Shown: positions 42,896 through 52,574 of the stretch, piece after piece
Layout of the letters: the number at the start of each line of letters is the position of its first letter
Numbering within the stretch: position 1 is the first letter of the stretch
NCBI RefSeq assembly: GCF_016862895.1
Contig: NZ_BONV01000050.1
Span: 26,696-90,695, forward strand
Length of the DNA stretch: 64,000 nucleotides
Origin: Planotetraspora kaengkrachanensis
GTDB lineage: Bacteria > Actinomycetota > Actinomycetes > Streptosporangiales > Streptosporangiaceae
Direction of reading: 5' to 3'
Notes under the pieces: generated by a model
What the model was told of the DNA's origin: nothing
Databases searched by the model: none
The model's input: the letters and a program-made list of their open reading frames with translations, nothing else
Made by a program: the position numbers and the translations under genes

Positions 42896-45670
42896 TCAGG
42901 CCGGCGTGACGGTGTAGGTCGTGCCCGCCTGGGTGGGGAAGTTGATCCGGTCGTCGGACATGGTGAACGTGACGGTCGTGCCGCCCGTCCTGACGACCTT
43001 GACCGTGCGTCCCGGCCAGGGGTTCTGCAGGCGTACGGCCTTGCCGGCGAGGCTGGTGACGTCGACGTAGCTCACCTGTCCCCCGCTGCGCGCGCTGGAG
43101 ACGAGCATGCCGCCCTTGTCACGGAGCTTGACGAAGGAGGCGTTCTTCGACGACGGCCAGACGGGGAAGACCCGCGTGACGCCGCCGTCGGTCTGCAGGA
43201 GCATGTCGTCGATCGCCTCGATCGCCCCCGTCTTCTCCAGGCCGTGGAAGGGGTCGCTGATCCGGAGGTTGGCGGCCATCTTGCCGTTGATCTGGGCCTT
43301 GAGCTTGTCGATGAGGCTCTGTGCGGGGTAGCCGACGCGGGCGGCCTGGGTGAACACCTTGGGGAAGCTGTTGTCCTGGCCCCAGGAGTTCATGACGTCG
43401 AGCGTGGTGATGGCGGTCTGCCTGTCGGCGGCCGGCCCGTTGATTCCGAGCACCTCGCCCGGGTGGACGAACTCCAGGTTGACGGTGTTGTCGCCGGGGT
43501 GGATGTCGCGGGTGTCGCCGCCGGTGATCGTGCCGGGGTCGGCGAGCGCGTACACGGTCTGGCCGTTGTAGGTCGTCTTCGGCGTGGGCGGCAGCTTGGA
43601 CAGGATGTCCTGCCAGGTCGCGCGCGGCCCCGAGTCGACGTTCAGGTCGGCGCCGGCGTTGATCAGTGCGGTCAGCAGGTGCCTGAGCAGCCCGACGTCA
43701 GGGCTGGAGTTCTTCCCCCAGGTGCCCTCGTGCGGTCCCGACCACAACACGTACCGCTGGGCGGCGGAGTCGAACTCCAGGTAGTTCTGGAAGAACGCGG
43801 CGACCTCCTTCATGAAGGGGTAGGCCGTGTTCTGCAGGAACGCCCGGTCCTGGGTGTAGTCGTAGTACGAGATGTACTGGGTCGCGGTGAACAGCGAGTT
43901 CACCACCTGCTGGTGGTAGTTGTCGTCGGCGGTGGCGCCGAACGGGGCGATGCCGACCGGGAAGAGCACGCCGTTCGGCACGCCGCCGCTCGGGAAGCGC
44001 CTGCTGATGTAGTCGGGCTTGACCCGGGTGAGGTCCTGCTGGGCCCTGCGCCTGGCCTCCGGCAGGTAGGCCGTCACCAGGTCGAAGTACGGCAGGGCGA
44101 GCTCGGGCCGGTTGCTCGAGTAGACGCCGTAGAAGTTGGCCATCCAGTTGTAGTTGAGGTGCATGTCCCCGTTGAACTGCGGGAAGTCGCTCGTCGCCCA
44201 GATGCCGTACAGGCCGGGGGCGGTCTTGCCCGCCCGGGAGGCCGAGCCGAGCAGGTAGAGCGAGCCGTAGTAGAAGCGCTCGAGTGTGTCGTCGTCGAGG
44301 TCGACGTACGACTTGAGCCAGTACTGCTTCCACCAGTCGACGTGCCCGTTGTAGAGGCCGTCGACCGAGCCGGCGCTCTGGGCGTCGGCCAGTGAGCGGG
44401 CGGCCGGGGCGGGGTCGGCGGGGTTGGCGCCGCCTCCGGCGACGCCGGTCACGATGTTCACCGTCTGGCCCGCGGGCAGGTCGAAGGTGAACGTGCCCGC
44501 CGCGCCGCTCGCCGTGGGCGCGCCGACGAGGCCGCCGCCGACGACCCGGGTGGCGAGGGACGCCCTCGAGACCCACCTCGATCCGGAGGCCGTCTGGCGG
44601 GTGGCCCAGACGGTGTTGCCTGAGACGCCCGAGGTGCTCGTGAAGCCGGAGCGGGGGTCGGGCGAGCCGGTCGAGGTCTGCACCTTCAGCCGCACCGTCG
44701 AGGAGCCGAGCGACCTGATGCGTGTGACGACGATGTTGTCGGTCGCGCCGGTCCAGGTCGTCATCGAGACGGGTGTGCCGCCGATCGTCATCGACGTCTC
44801 GACGTCGCCCTTCAGGATGTTCTGTTCCTCGGTGAACGGTCCCGAGGGGGTGGAGGTGCCGGTCCCGTTGTACAGCTCGAACTGGCCGATGCGGCCGCGG
44901 GGGTTGTTGATCGAGTCGGTGGTCGTGCCCTGGGTCGGCTCGGTGATGTTCAGGCGGACGTAGCGGACGGTCTGGGAGGCGAAGGTCCTGTCGGTGACGT
45001 TCGCGGTGTTGCCGGTGACGGTGTCGACGGTGGACCAGTTCGACTTGTCGGTGCTGACCTGAAGGGTCCAGTTCTTGGAGTTGTTGGCCGTCTCCGCCGG
45101 GCGTGCCGCCCCGTCGTGCCTGAGCACGTACCGGTTGAAGGTCTTGGCCGTGCCGAGGTCGAGGGTGAGCGTCTGCGGCTTGCCGATGTCGGACACCCAG
45201 CCTTCGTAGCCGGACGTCCATCCGCCGTTGACCGCCCTGGACGGCGGGAACGACGGGTGGGAGCTTGAGGCGGTGGCCGTCGCGCCGAGCGCGAGGTTGC
45301 CGGAGCCGCCGCCCGTGCCGGAGGCCGGGGTGATCGTCACCGAGCCGAGCGCGACGAAGGACGGGCCGGGGTTGCCGGTCCAGAAGTCGCCCTTGGAGAT
45401 GTAGAAGGTCTTGTAGCCGTCGCCTCCCGCGGAGGTGACGCCGACGTCGCCGTTGCCGAGCAGCGCGGTGTCGGGCATCGAGCGGCTGACCGCGCCGGTG
45501 TAGGCCTGGTCGGTCCAGCGTCCCTTGATCGCGCCGACGATCTGCTGGATCTGGGCCCACTGCTGGTCGGGCGTGGGGGTCGCGGCCCTGGCCGGTCCCG
45601 CGGTCAGGAGCGAGGTGGTGAGGGCGGCGGTGAGAGTTGCGGCTAAGACTGCTCTTCGCGGTCTTCTCAT
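42896..45670 (-). CDS. Secreted GH95-like glycoside hydrolase with nested F5/8C (discoidin/CBM32) domain
   Basis: This 924-residue exported enzyme has a signal peptide ending near PARAA (residue 30). An N-terminal beta-sandwich (about 40-117) with SMPDTALLGNGDVG resembles GH95/DUF5703 proteins. It is interrupted by a discoidin carbohydrate-binding domain (about 125-270) between Gly/Ser linkers and resumes at FTEEQNILKGDV. An (alpha/alpha)6 barrel spans about 420-830. Asn506 and Asn508 (DMHLNYNWM) match the Asn pair of GH95 fucosidases; SGPHEGTWG (Glu648) and SDPFHG (Asp806) may replace the usual catalytic segments. The substrate is probably a mannose- or fucose-type glycan. Confidence 0.82.
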   Translation of the reverse strand: MRRPRRAVLAATLTAALTTSLLTAGPARAATPTPDQQWAQIQQIVGAIKGRWTDQAYTGAVSRSMPDTALLGNGDVGVTSAGGDGYKTFYISKGDFWTGNPGPSFVALGSVTITPASGTGGGSGNLALGATATASSSHPSFPPSRAVNGGWTSGYEGWVSDIGKPQTLTLDLGTAKTFNRYVLRHDGAARPAETANNSKNWTLQVSTDKSNWSTVDTVTGNTANVTDRTFASQTVRYVRLNITEPTQGTTTDSINNPRGRIGQFELYNGTGTSTPSGPFTEEQNILKGDVETSMTIGGTPVSMTTWTGATDNIVVTRIRSLGSSTVRLKVQTSTGSPDPRSGFTSTSGVSGNTVWATRQTASGSRWVSRASLATRVVGGGLVGAPTASGAAGTFTFDLPAGQTVNIVTGVAGGGANPADPAPAARSLADAQSAGSVDGLYNGHVDWWKQYWLKSYVDLDDDTLERFYYGSLYLLGSASRAGKTAPGLYGIWATSDFPQFNGDMHLNYNWMANFYGVYSSNRPELALPYFDLVTAYLPEARRRAQQDLTRVKPDYISRRFPSGGVPNGVLFPVGIAPFGATADDNYHQQVVNSLFTATQYISYYDYTQDRAFLQNTAYPFMKEVAAFFQNYLEFDSAAQRYVLWSGPHEGTWGKNSSPDVGLLRHLLTALINAGADLNVDSGPRATWQDILSKLPPTPKTTYNGQTVYALADPGTITGGDTRDIHPGDNTVNLEFVHPGEVLGINGPAADRQTAITTLDVMNSWGQDNSFPKVFTQAARVGYPAQSLIDKLKAQINGKMAANLRISDPFHGLEKTGAIEAIDDMLLQTDGGVTRVFPVWPSSKNASFVKLRDKGGMLVSSARSGGQVSYVDVTSLAGKAVRLQNPWPGRTVKVVRTGGTTVTFTMSDDRINFPTQAGTTYTVTPA

Positions 45671-45679
45671 GGGGGCCTC

Positions 45680-46423
45680 TCAGTGGCGGTGGGTGTGGTC
45701 GGGGTGGCCGATGTCCCCGGGGTGTTCGAATCCGGGCATGAGCTGCGCCCGGGCACAGTGGACGTCGGCCCACAGGGCGAAGTGCCGCCGCCGCCGCGCG
45801 GCGAGCAACGACGCCCTGATGGCCTGTGCCACCTTTTCGAAGCTGATCTCTTGGCCCTGGAGCGGGCCGACGGTGAAGGTGTGGCCGTCGAACGGGCCCA
45901 CGTGGGAGCCCTCGGGCGCGGAGAACACCGCCTGGACCGCCGGTTCGGGCAGTTCGCCCGGCGACACGGCGTACCACCGGCCCCCGTTGACCGGTCTGCC
46001 GTCCCGCCGGTGGGTCACCAGCCTGGCGGTCCTGGTCCGGTATCGGTCCCGGTTCTCGGCGTAGTAACGGAGCACGTCCGGCTCGGGGACCGTCACGTCC
46101 GCCGTCATGTCGCGGTAGAGCGCCTGGGCGAGCGGGTCCGCCGACAGGACGGCCGCGACGACGCTGCCGAGTTCCAGCCTCGCGACCGCGTCGAGCGGCA
46201 GGGGCGGAGCATCCGGGGGCGCGACGACGCCGCGCCGGGCGGCCTCGTCCGCGACCACGCGCTCGGCGACCATGACCTGGGTCACCCAGCGGCGCAGCTG
46301 GCGCCCCTCCGTCGTGCCGTCCGCCGGCAGCAGGTCGCCGCGCCGCCCGTCGCGGAGCGCCGCCACGCGGCGCTCGACCTCGTCGACGGTGATGGGGGCG
46401 CCCGCCACGATCGCGGCGATCAC
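45680..46423 (-). CDS. Cytosolic SurA/parvulin-like peptidyl-prolyl isomerase-related protein
   Basis: This 247-residue protein has an N-terminus IAAIVAGAPITVDEVERRVAAL and a helix QLRRWVTQVMVAERVVADEAARRGV that fit a SurA-like N-domain. The segment PDVLRYYAENRDRYRT leads into a short parvulin-like region (SHVGPFDGHTFTVGPLQGQEISFEKV). The C-terminus is His-rich (HPGDIGHPDHTHRH). No signal peptide is present, unlike classic SurA. The GTG at 46423 overlaps the alpha-mannosidase stop by four bases. It may chaperone the large mannosidase or bind metal; catalytic activity is uncertain. Confidence 0.65.
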   Translation of the reverse strand: MIAAIVAGAPITVDEVERRVAALRDGRRGDLLPADGTTEGRQLRRWVTQVMVAERVVADEAARRGVVAPPDAPPLPLDAVARLELGSVVAAVLSADPLAQALYRDMTADVTVPEPDVLRYYAENRDRYRTRTARLVTHRRDGRPVNGGRWYAVSPGELPEPAVQAVFSAPEGSHVGPFDGHTFTVGPLQGQEISFEKVAQAIRASLLAARRRRHFALWADVHCARAQLMPGFEHPGDIGHPDHTHRH

Positions 46424-49400
46424 CGGCCGTCCCGTACGCGCAACGGGACGGCGGGCGAGTACGACACCCGGCCGAACCACATGCACTTCACGAGGACCCA
46501 CCAGGTGCCGGGCCGCGCGTCCAGGGGCGCGCCGGCCTCGATCTCGAGCTCGGCGGTGCCCCCTGCGGGCACCGCGACGGGGTGGACGCCGGGGCCGACG
46601 AGGTCCCACGTGCCCCAGGGGCTGATCACCTGGGCCTCTCCCCTGATGTCGAAGGCGGCCTGGTTGCGCAGCCGGACCGTCCACGAACCTCGCCGCCCCG
46701 GTGTGAGCTCCAGTCCGTCGGCAGGCACCTCGACCTCGAGCAGGCCGGCGTCGCCGCCCCGGGCCGGACGGCCGTCGCCGTCGACGAAGACGACGTCCTC
46801 GTGCTCCTGGCCGTCGTACGCGAGCCGGACCGCGACGGGCCACGGCCCGGGCCCGGCGCCCGCCGGCGGGGTCAGGGCGACGTCGAACTCCGTCCAGCCG
46901 CCCGGGCCCAGCCGTACGGGCCGGTCCCGGGGGGAGGCGTCCCAGCCCTCGGGGACCACGACGGACACCTCCCCCTCCCCGGCCGCGTCTGTCAGGTCGC
47001 TCGCCAGGGTCACGCGCAGCCCTGCGGGGCCGTCCGCGAGGAGGTCCTCGGAGGCGGCGCGGACGTGCACGCTCATCGGCTGGTAGCCGAGCGGCGCCGA
47101 GCCCCGGTTGTGCAGCCAGAATCGGGAGAAGACCGGCTGGGCCGGCTCGGCCGCCGGGCCGAGCCGGCCCAGGGCCCCGTCCGCGTGGCCGGCGGGCGCC
47201 GCGGCGTCGTCAGGCCGGGTCCGCAGCACGTACGTCGCGACCTGGCTGGGGCCGATGTCGGCGTGGAGGACGCCGTCGCGGGTCTTGGCCTCGCCGGTCT
47301 CGACCTCGAGGACGTCGGCGAGCGCGGCCTCCGTGAACGGCACGTGAGAGCCGAGGGTGAACGACGCCTCACGTCCGTGGGGCTCGTACAGGCGGGCGGT
47401 GACGCCGTCGCGCGGATCGGCGGGCCGTGCCCGGCCGTGCGCGGTGGGGTTGCCCGCGGCCTTGAAGGCGGCCAGCACCGCGCCGCCCTCCACGTTCAGC
47501 AGTGCGGCAGAGGACGGCAGGCGCCCTTCGTGCGGCTCCTCCACGACGGCGCGCAGCGGGTGGTTGAAGTCGTGCGCGCGGGCCACGATGCCCGCGTCCC
47601 GCCAGTCCCCCGCCCCCGACGCGACGGCGTAGTCGAAGGTGTGGGTCCAGTGCTGGAGCTGGAAGCCGCTCCCGTCCGGGGCGGTCCGCCGCGGCGGGTC
47701 GATCCACACGCCGGAGGGCCAGCCGGTGCACGAGCGCATGAGCGACAGGTGCAGGCGTCCCCGCGTGTCGACCGCGAAGCCGGGCACGCCCCGGTTCAGC
47801 ACGGCGACGGTCCGGTGGTCGAGGACGTCCTCGCCGAACAGCTCGGACGGCTGGCTCACCTCGATCACGCTGTCGGCGAGGTCGGCGACCAGGTCCGCGA
47901 CGGCCTCCCGGATGTCGCTCGTCGACGCGACCACGAGAACCGGCAGGTCGCCGGGGTCCCGGAGGTCGGCCTCCGGGTGGAAGACCTCCGTGACCGGCCT
48001 GGTTGCGGGGATCCAGATCAGGGCCCGGCCCTCGGCTTCGAGAGCGCGCTCGAGCTCCCGGGCATAGCGGGGACCGGCGGCCGCGAGGACGGCGGCGGTG
48101 AACTCGTTGTCGGCGGGTCCGCCCACCACGATCCGGACGTCGGGGAGGTTGGAGTCGAACGACAGCAGGCCGTACCTGTTGCCCTCCGCGTGCGTGCACG
48201 TCGCGGTAACGCCCGACTGGGCGAGCCGGACGGCCATGTCGCGGCCCAGCTCGGCGGCGTCGCTCTCGCGCGGCACCACGATCTCGGCGACGCCGAGGGC
48301 GTGCGACCTGACCGGCCCGCCGTCGTCGGGCCGCAGCACGACTCGGGCCATGGAGCTCAGGCCGAACCACTGGTAGGCGGGGTTGTCGAGCGTCCAGGGA
48401 TGCAGGGCGGCGTCGACGTCCGGATGCGCGAAGGAGCGCCCGACGACCGCGTGACCGACCTCGGAGACCGGCCGCGCGCCGTCCACGAGGGACGGCCAGC
48501 GCAGCCGCACCAGCTTGTCCTCGCCGTCGAAGCCGTCGAGGCGGGTGCTGCAGTCGACCCGGCCGACCCCCCGCCACAAGGTGATCACCTGGGTGTAGCC
48601 GAGCGCGCCGATCGACCCGGTGACCGTGACGCGCTCGCCCAGCTCAGAACGCTCGGCGACGACGGACAGGGCCGGCGCGGACGCCGAACCTGCCGACACC
48701 CCGGTGGGCAGCAGGTGCCAGGGCCCCTCCCGGAAGACGGGATGCTCGGTGTACTCGTCGTACACGACGATCTCGTTGCCCACCTCGCCTGGCGTGATGA
48801 GTTCGTCGCCGGTCGCCAGGTCGACCAGGCTGCGCACGGCACCCCCGCGCCCGGGGTCGACCGTCAGCCGGTGGTGCTCGTTGGCGATGACCGGCGAGCC
48901 GTGCGGCCGCCAGCCCGCGGCCTCGGGAGTACCCGACGCCGCCAGGTGATAGGTGCGGTAGCCCACCGAGGGGACCTCGTCGGCGACGAACACCACGTCG
49001 GCCGCGTCGTCGTCCTCACGCTCGACGACGACGGGCACGGCGGCGCCGTCCTCGTCCGTCAGACCGTGGAACGGGGCGGGCACGGTGACGCGGACGACGT
49101 CGGTGCGCGGCCAGGCCATGGCGTTGAACACGACGACGGCGCGGTCCCCGGACGCGGCGCGGGTGTCGACGCGCGCGGCGAGGTGGCGCAACGCGGCGTC
49201 GTGCACCCGGCCGGCCAGGTCGTACGACTCCCGCCAGCCCGCCAGCAGGTCGAGGTAGACCTGGTCGGACTCGGTCCCGGTGATCGCGTCGTGGTGCGCT
49301 CCGTACACGAGCTGCCGCCAGGCCTTGTCCAGGGCGGCCTCGGGGTAGGCCGCGCCGCCCGTCAGGCAGGCCAGCGCCGCGAACTTCTCCGCGTCGAGCA

Positions 49401-50691
49401 GTTCGTTCTCCGCGGCACGCTGGGCCTGCTTGGTGTCGATGTAGGAGACGTCCTTGCCGGTGTAGACCGGGTTCATGTCCCGCGTCTGCGGCGACAGCCG
49501 CGCTCCGGTCGCGGCGAGCTCGGCCGTGACGGCGCCGAAGAAGTCGCGGGGCAGCGCGCACAGGAAGCGGGGCCAGGTGTAGCGGGAGTTCCAGTCACGG
49601 TGGATCTCGGTCAGCCACTTGTTGGGCGGGCTGTAGTCGGTGCCGACGGGGATCAGCACGTTCCGCGTGGCCGCCACCTTCTTCATCCGCAGGAACAGCC
49701 CGTGGACCGACTCCTCGGCGTCGGCGAGCGTCTGCGCCGAGTCCATCGACCAGCCGGCGCTGTAGTGGGCGGCCATGAAGTTGGTCAGCAGGCCGCGCCC
49801 GCTCGGCGAGATCCACTCGAACTCGCTGCGGAACTGCATCCCGGACGGGTCGCCGTGCGGGGTGTCGTAGGTGCCCATCTGCAGCGAGGGCCCCCACTGG
49901 TGGAACGGCCCGCGCGCCCACGCGCTGGAGGTCAGGCCGGCGTCGGCCATCAGGCCGGGGAACTGCGGGTCGTGCCCGAACGCGTCGAGCTGCCAGGCGG
50001 TGGCGGGTTCCCCGCCCAGGATGTCGCGCTGGAACCCGACGCCGTAGACCGCGTTGCGGATCGTGGTCTCGGCGCCGGTGAGGTTGGTGTTCGGCTCGTT
50101 GTAGGTGCCGCCCATGATCTCCAGGCGGCCCTCGGCGACGAGCCTGCGCAGGATCTCGCGGTTCTCGGGGAAGGCGTCCCAGTAGGGCTTGAGGTAGTCG
50201 ACCTCCGCGAGCACGAAGCGGTAGTCGGCGTCGCGCCTGGCGAGCTCCAGGTGCGCGTCGATGAGCTGGAAGGCGGTGAACTGGAAGCTCATCCGCACGT
50301 CCTGCGCGTCCGGCAGCGCGTCCCACTCGCTGGCGTAACCGGCCTGGGTGTTCCACCAGACCGGGTCGTAGTGGAAGTGGGAGACGAGGAAGACCGTCCA
50401 GCCCGGCTCCGCGACGGTGAGGCCGGCCCGTGCCGACGCCGTGCGGTCCCCGCCCGTGACCTCCACGGTCACCTCCACGACGCTTCCCGGGGCGGCGGCG
50501 GTGGTCACGGGGATCTCGTGCGTCCCCGTGCCCGGCACCCCGGACAACGTGCCCGCGGCCCCGCCGGAGACGGCCAGGTCGACTCGCTCCGCGGGCGAGG
50601 TCGCCGAGGTCCGCACGCGCAGGACCTGGCGGGGGGCGTCGTCGGGACCGACGAAGAGCTCGGTGGACTCGACGGCGTCGATCGTCAGCAT
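46420..50691 (-). CDS. Alpha-mannosidase, glycoside hydrolase family 38
   Basis: This 1423-residue retaining zinc mannosidase has an N-terminal beta domain (1-95) before the GH38 barrel. Zinc and substrate residues are visible: HFHYDPVW (His105, His107, Asp109), nucleophile Asp236 in WQLDAFGHDP and the metal His pair in YGAHHDAITGT (His466-His467). The middle and C-terminal beta-sandwich domains follow, with a NEW3-like tail (about 1170-1423). It is longer than most bacterial GH38 enzymes. No signal peptide is seen, so imported mannosides would be cleaved inside the cell. It is co-transcribed with the sugar importer. Confidence 0.93.
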   Translation of the reverse strand: MLTIDAVESTELFVGPDDAPRQVLRVRTSATSPAERVDLAVSGGAAGTLSGVPGTGTHEIPVTTAAAPGSVVEVTVEVTGGDRTASARAGLTVAEPGWTVFLVSHFHYDPVWWNTQAGYASEWDALPDAQDVRMSFQFTAFQLIDAHLELARRDADYRFVLAEVDYLKPYWDAFPENREILRRLVAEGRLEIMGGTYNEPNTNLTGAETTIRNAVYGVGFQRDILGGEPATAWQLDAFGHDPQFPGLMADAGLTSSAWARGPFHQWGPSLQMGTYDTPHGDPSGMQFRSEFEWISPSGRGLLTNFMAAHYSAGWSMDSAQTLADAEESVHGLFLRMKKVAATRNVLIPVGTDYSPPNKWLTEIHRDWNSRYTWPRFLCALPRDFFGAVTAELAATGARLSPQTRDMNPVYTGKDVSYIDTKQAQRAAENELLDAEKFAALACLTGGAAYPEAALDKAWRQLVYGAHHDAITGTESDQVYLDLLAGWRESYDLAGRVHDAALRHLAARVDTRAASGDRAVVVFNAMAWPRTDVVRVTVPAPFHGLTDEDGAAVPVVVEREDDDAADVVFVADEVPSVGYRTYHLAASGTPEAAGWRPHGSPVIANEHHRLTVDPGRGGAVRSLVDLATGDELITPGEVGNEIVVYDEYTEHPVFREGPWHLLPTGVSAGSASAPALSVVAERSELGERVTVTGSIGALGYTQVITLWRGVGRVDCSTRLDGFDGEDKLVRLRWPSLVDGARPVSEVGHAVVGRSFAHPDVDAALHPWTLDNPAYQWFGLSSMARVVLRPDDGGPVRSHALGVAEIVVPRESDAAELGRDMAVRLAQSGVTATCTHAEGNRYGLLSFDSNLPDVRIVVGGPADNEFTAAVLAAAGPRYARELERALEAEGRALIWIPATRPVTEVFHPEADLRDPGDLPVLVVASTSDIREAVADLVADLADSVIEVSQPSELFGEDVLDHRTVAVLNRGVPGFAVDTRGRLHLSLMRSCTGWPSGVWIDPPRRTAPDGSGFQLQHWTHTFDYAVASGAGDWRDAGIVARAHDFNHPLRAVVEEPHEGRLPSSAALLNVEGGAVLAAFKAAGNPTAHGRARPADPRDGVTARLYEPHGREASFTLGSHVPFTEAALADVLEVETGEAKTRDGVLHADIGPSQVATYVLRTRPDDAAAPAGHADGALGRLGPAAEPAQPVFSRFWLHNRGSAPLGYQPMSVHVRAASEDLLADGPAGLRVTLASDLTDAAGEGEVSVVVPEGWDASPRDRPVRLGPGGWTEFDVALTPPAGAGPGPWPVAVRLAYDGQEHEDVVFVDGDGRPARGGDAGLLEVEVPADGLELTPGRRGSWTVRLRNQAAFDIRGEAQVISPWGTWDLVGPGVHPVAVPAGGTAELEIEAGAPLDARPGTWWVLVKCMWFGRVSYSPAVPLRVRDGR

Positions 50692-50740
50692 GAAGAGCCT
50701 TTGCTCGAGTGGGAACGGGTAACGGCGGCGGAAACGGGTG

Positions 50741-51571
50741 CTATCCCTTGACGGCCCCGCCGGTCAGGCCCTTCACGAAGTTCTTCTGCAGGGCGAGGTA
50801 GAAGACGAGGATCGGCAGCGTGGCGAGGAACATGAAGGCGAACACCGCGCCGAAGTCCGACTGGTGCTGACCGATGGCCCGGTAGACGCCGACGGTCACG
50901 GTGGTTCCGCTGTCGGGCCCGAGGAGGATGAGCGGGGTCAGGAAGTCGTTCCAGATCCACACGCCGAGGAAGATCAGCACGCTCGCCGACGCCGGCCGCA
51001 GCAGCGGGAAGACCACCTGCCAGAACACGCGCAGCTTGCTCGCGCCGTCGAGTTCGGCGGCCTCCTCCAGCTCCAGGGGGACGGACCTGACGAACCCCAT
51101 GAACAGCAGCACGCCGAACGGCACGTAGTAGCCGACGTTGACCAGGATGAGGCCCTGCAGGGTGGTCATCAGGCCCAGGGTCTTGAGCACGCCGGTGATG
51201 GGCTCGAGGATCACCGGCACCGGGATCATCAGCCCGCACAGCAGCGTCACCATGGCGACCTTGGCGAGCACGCGCTTCGACCTGGCCAGGTAGTGGCCGA
51301 GCATGGCCGACAACACCGTCAGGATGGTGATCGACAGCGCGGTGACCGCGATGCTGTTGATCAGGCCGAACGTGAAGAGGTTGTCGGGCCTGGACAGGAC
51401 GGCGTCGACGTTGTCCAGCGTCGGCGGCAGCGGCAGGGCGGCCGGGTGCGGCACGATCTCCGCGCCCGGCTTGAACACGTTGACGACCACCAGGTAGAGC
51501 GGCAGGAAGAACGCGGCCCCGACGAAGACCGCCACGAGCGGCCGCAGCCACGAATGCGTACGGTCGTCCAT
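50741..51571 (-). CDS. Sugar ABC transporter permease (MalG-like)
   Basis: This 276-residue permease has six helices. The EAA loop (LEEAAELDGASKLRVFWQVVFPLLRPA) is near residues 175-200. The ATG at 51571 shares one base with the stop of the MalF-like gene (TGATG), indicating coupled translation. With the MalF-like subunit it forms a CUT1-type channel for mono- or oligosaccharides. No ATPase gene is present in the operon. Confidence 0.93.
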   Translation of the reverse strand: MDDRTHSWLRPLVAVFVGAAFFLPLYLVVVNVFKPGAEIVPHPAALPLPPTLDNVDAVLSRPDNLFTFGLINSIAVTALSITILTVLSAMLGHYLARSKRVLAKVAMVTLLCGLMIPVPVILEPITGVLKTLGLMTTLQGLILVNVGYYVPFGVLLFMGFVRSVPLELEEAAELDGASKLRVFWQVVFPLLRPASASVLIFLGVWIWNDFLTPLILLGPDSGTTVTVGVYRAIGQHQSDFGAVFAFMFLATLPILVFYLALQKNFVKGLTGGAVKG

Positions 51572-52557
51572 CACTGCGTCACCTCGCGTCGCTGCAGCAG
51601 CCTCAGCGTGACCACCGAGACGGTCGCGACCAGCGCGAGCATCACCGCCGCCATCGCCGAGGAGTAGCCGATGTGGTTTCCGTTGAAGGCGGTCTGCACG
51701 ACCTGGAAGGCCATGGTGCTGGTCGTGCCGGCGCCGGGCCCGCCGTTCGTGATCACCTGGATCTGGTCGTAGGCCTTGAATCCCGTGATCAGGAGCATCA
51801 CCGTGTTGATCGTCAGAGCCGGGGCCAGCATGGGCCACGTGACGTTGCGGAACCTGGCGAACCGTCCGGCCCCGTCGATCGACGCCGCCTCCTGCAGCTC
51901 ACGCGGGACGCCCTGGAGGCCGGCCAGGTAGACCACGACGCAGAAGCCGAGCATCTGCCAGGTGATGATCCACGCGATCGAGTACAGGGCGAGGTCCGGA
52001 TCGGACAGCCACCCTGGTGGGTCGTCGACCCCGATGCCGCGCAGCAACGAGTTCAGCAGGCCGTCGTCGGTGAGCACGGCCTGCCAGATGACGCTGATGA
52101 CGACCGCGCTGAGCACCACGGGCGTGAAGAAGATCGCGCGCAGCGCCACATAGAGCCTGGTCGGCCGGTCGAGCAGCATCGCGATGAGCAGACCGCCCAC
52201 GTTGGCGAAAACCGCGACGATCACTGTGATGATCACCGTGTTGACCAGGGCCTGGCGGAACTCCTGGTCGCCGAGCAGGTCACCGTAGTTGCGCAGCCCC
52301 ACCCACTTCGTCGGCGGGTTGAAGGGGTTGCGGTTGGTGAAGCTGTAGTAGCCCGTCATGCCGATCGGGATCAGGACGAACACCACGTACGCCAGCAGCC
52401 CCGGGAGGGCGAACAGGCTGAAACGGCCGAGTTTGGGCCCGATGCGGGTGGAGGAGCGCCGCCGTGCGCGGGCGGTGCCTCCTGCCCCGGGGGCCGGTGA
52501 TGGACGGGGCGCGGCGGGGCGAGCCTCGCCGCGCGTGCCGTGCTGGGTTTCTGTCAT
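51571..52557 (-). CDS. Sugar ABC transporter permease (MalF-like)
   Basis: This 328-residue permease has a 45-residue Pro/Ala/Arg-rich cytoplasmic tail followed by six helices, starting at LFALPGLLAYVVFVLIPIG. The EAA loop is ELQEAASIDGAGRFARFRNVTWPML. The ATG at 52557 is chosen over an in-frame start at 52596, which would overlap the binding-protein gene. It pairs with the MalG-like subunit. Confidence 0.93.
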   Translation of the reverse strand: MTETQHGTRGEARPAAPRPSPAPGAGGTARARRRSSTRIGPKLGRFSLFALPGLLAYVVFVLIPIGMTGYYSFTNRNPFNPPTKWVGLRNYGDLLGDQEFRQALVNTVIITVIVAVFANVGGLLIAMLLDRPTRLYVALRAIFFTPVVLSAVVISVIWQAVLTDDGLLNSLLRGIGVDDPPGWLSDPDLALYSIAWIITWQMLGFCVVVYLAGLQGVPRELQEAASIDGAGRFARFRNVTWPMLAPALTINTVMLLITGFKAYDQIQVITNGGPGAGTTSTMAFQVVQTAFNGNHIGYSSAMAAVMLALVATVSVVTLRLLQRREVTQ

Positions 52558-52574
52558 GAGACGCGAGCCTGGTC

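Noticed and set aside
46582..50751. 1389-residue plus-strand reading frame opposite the GH38 gene
   Set aside because: Shadow of third-position GC; no motif, while GH38 active-site motifs are clear on the other strand.
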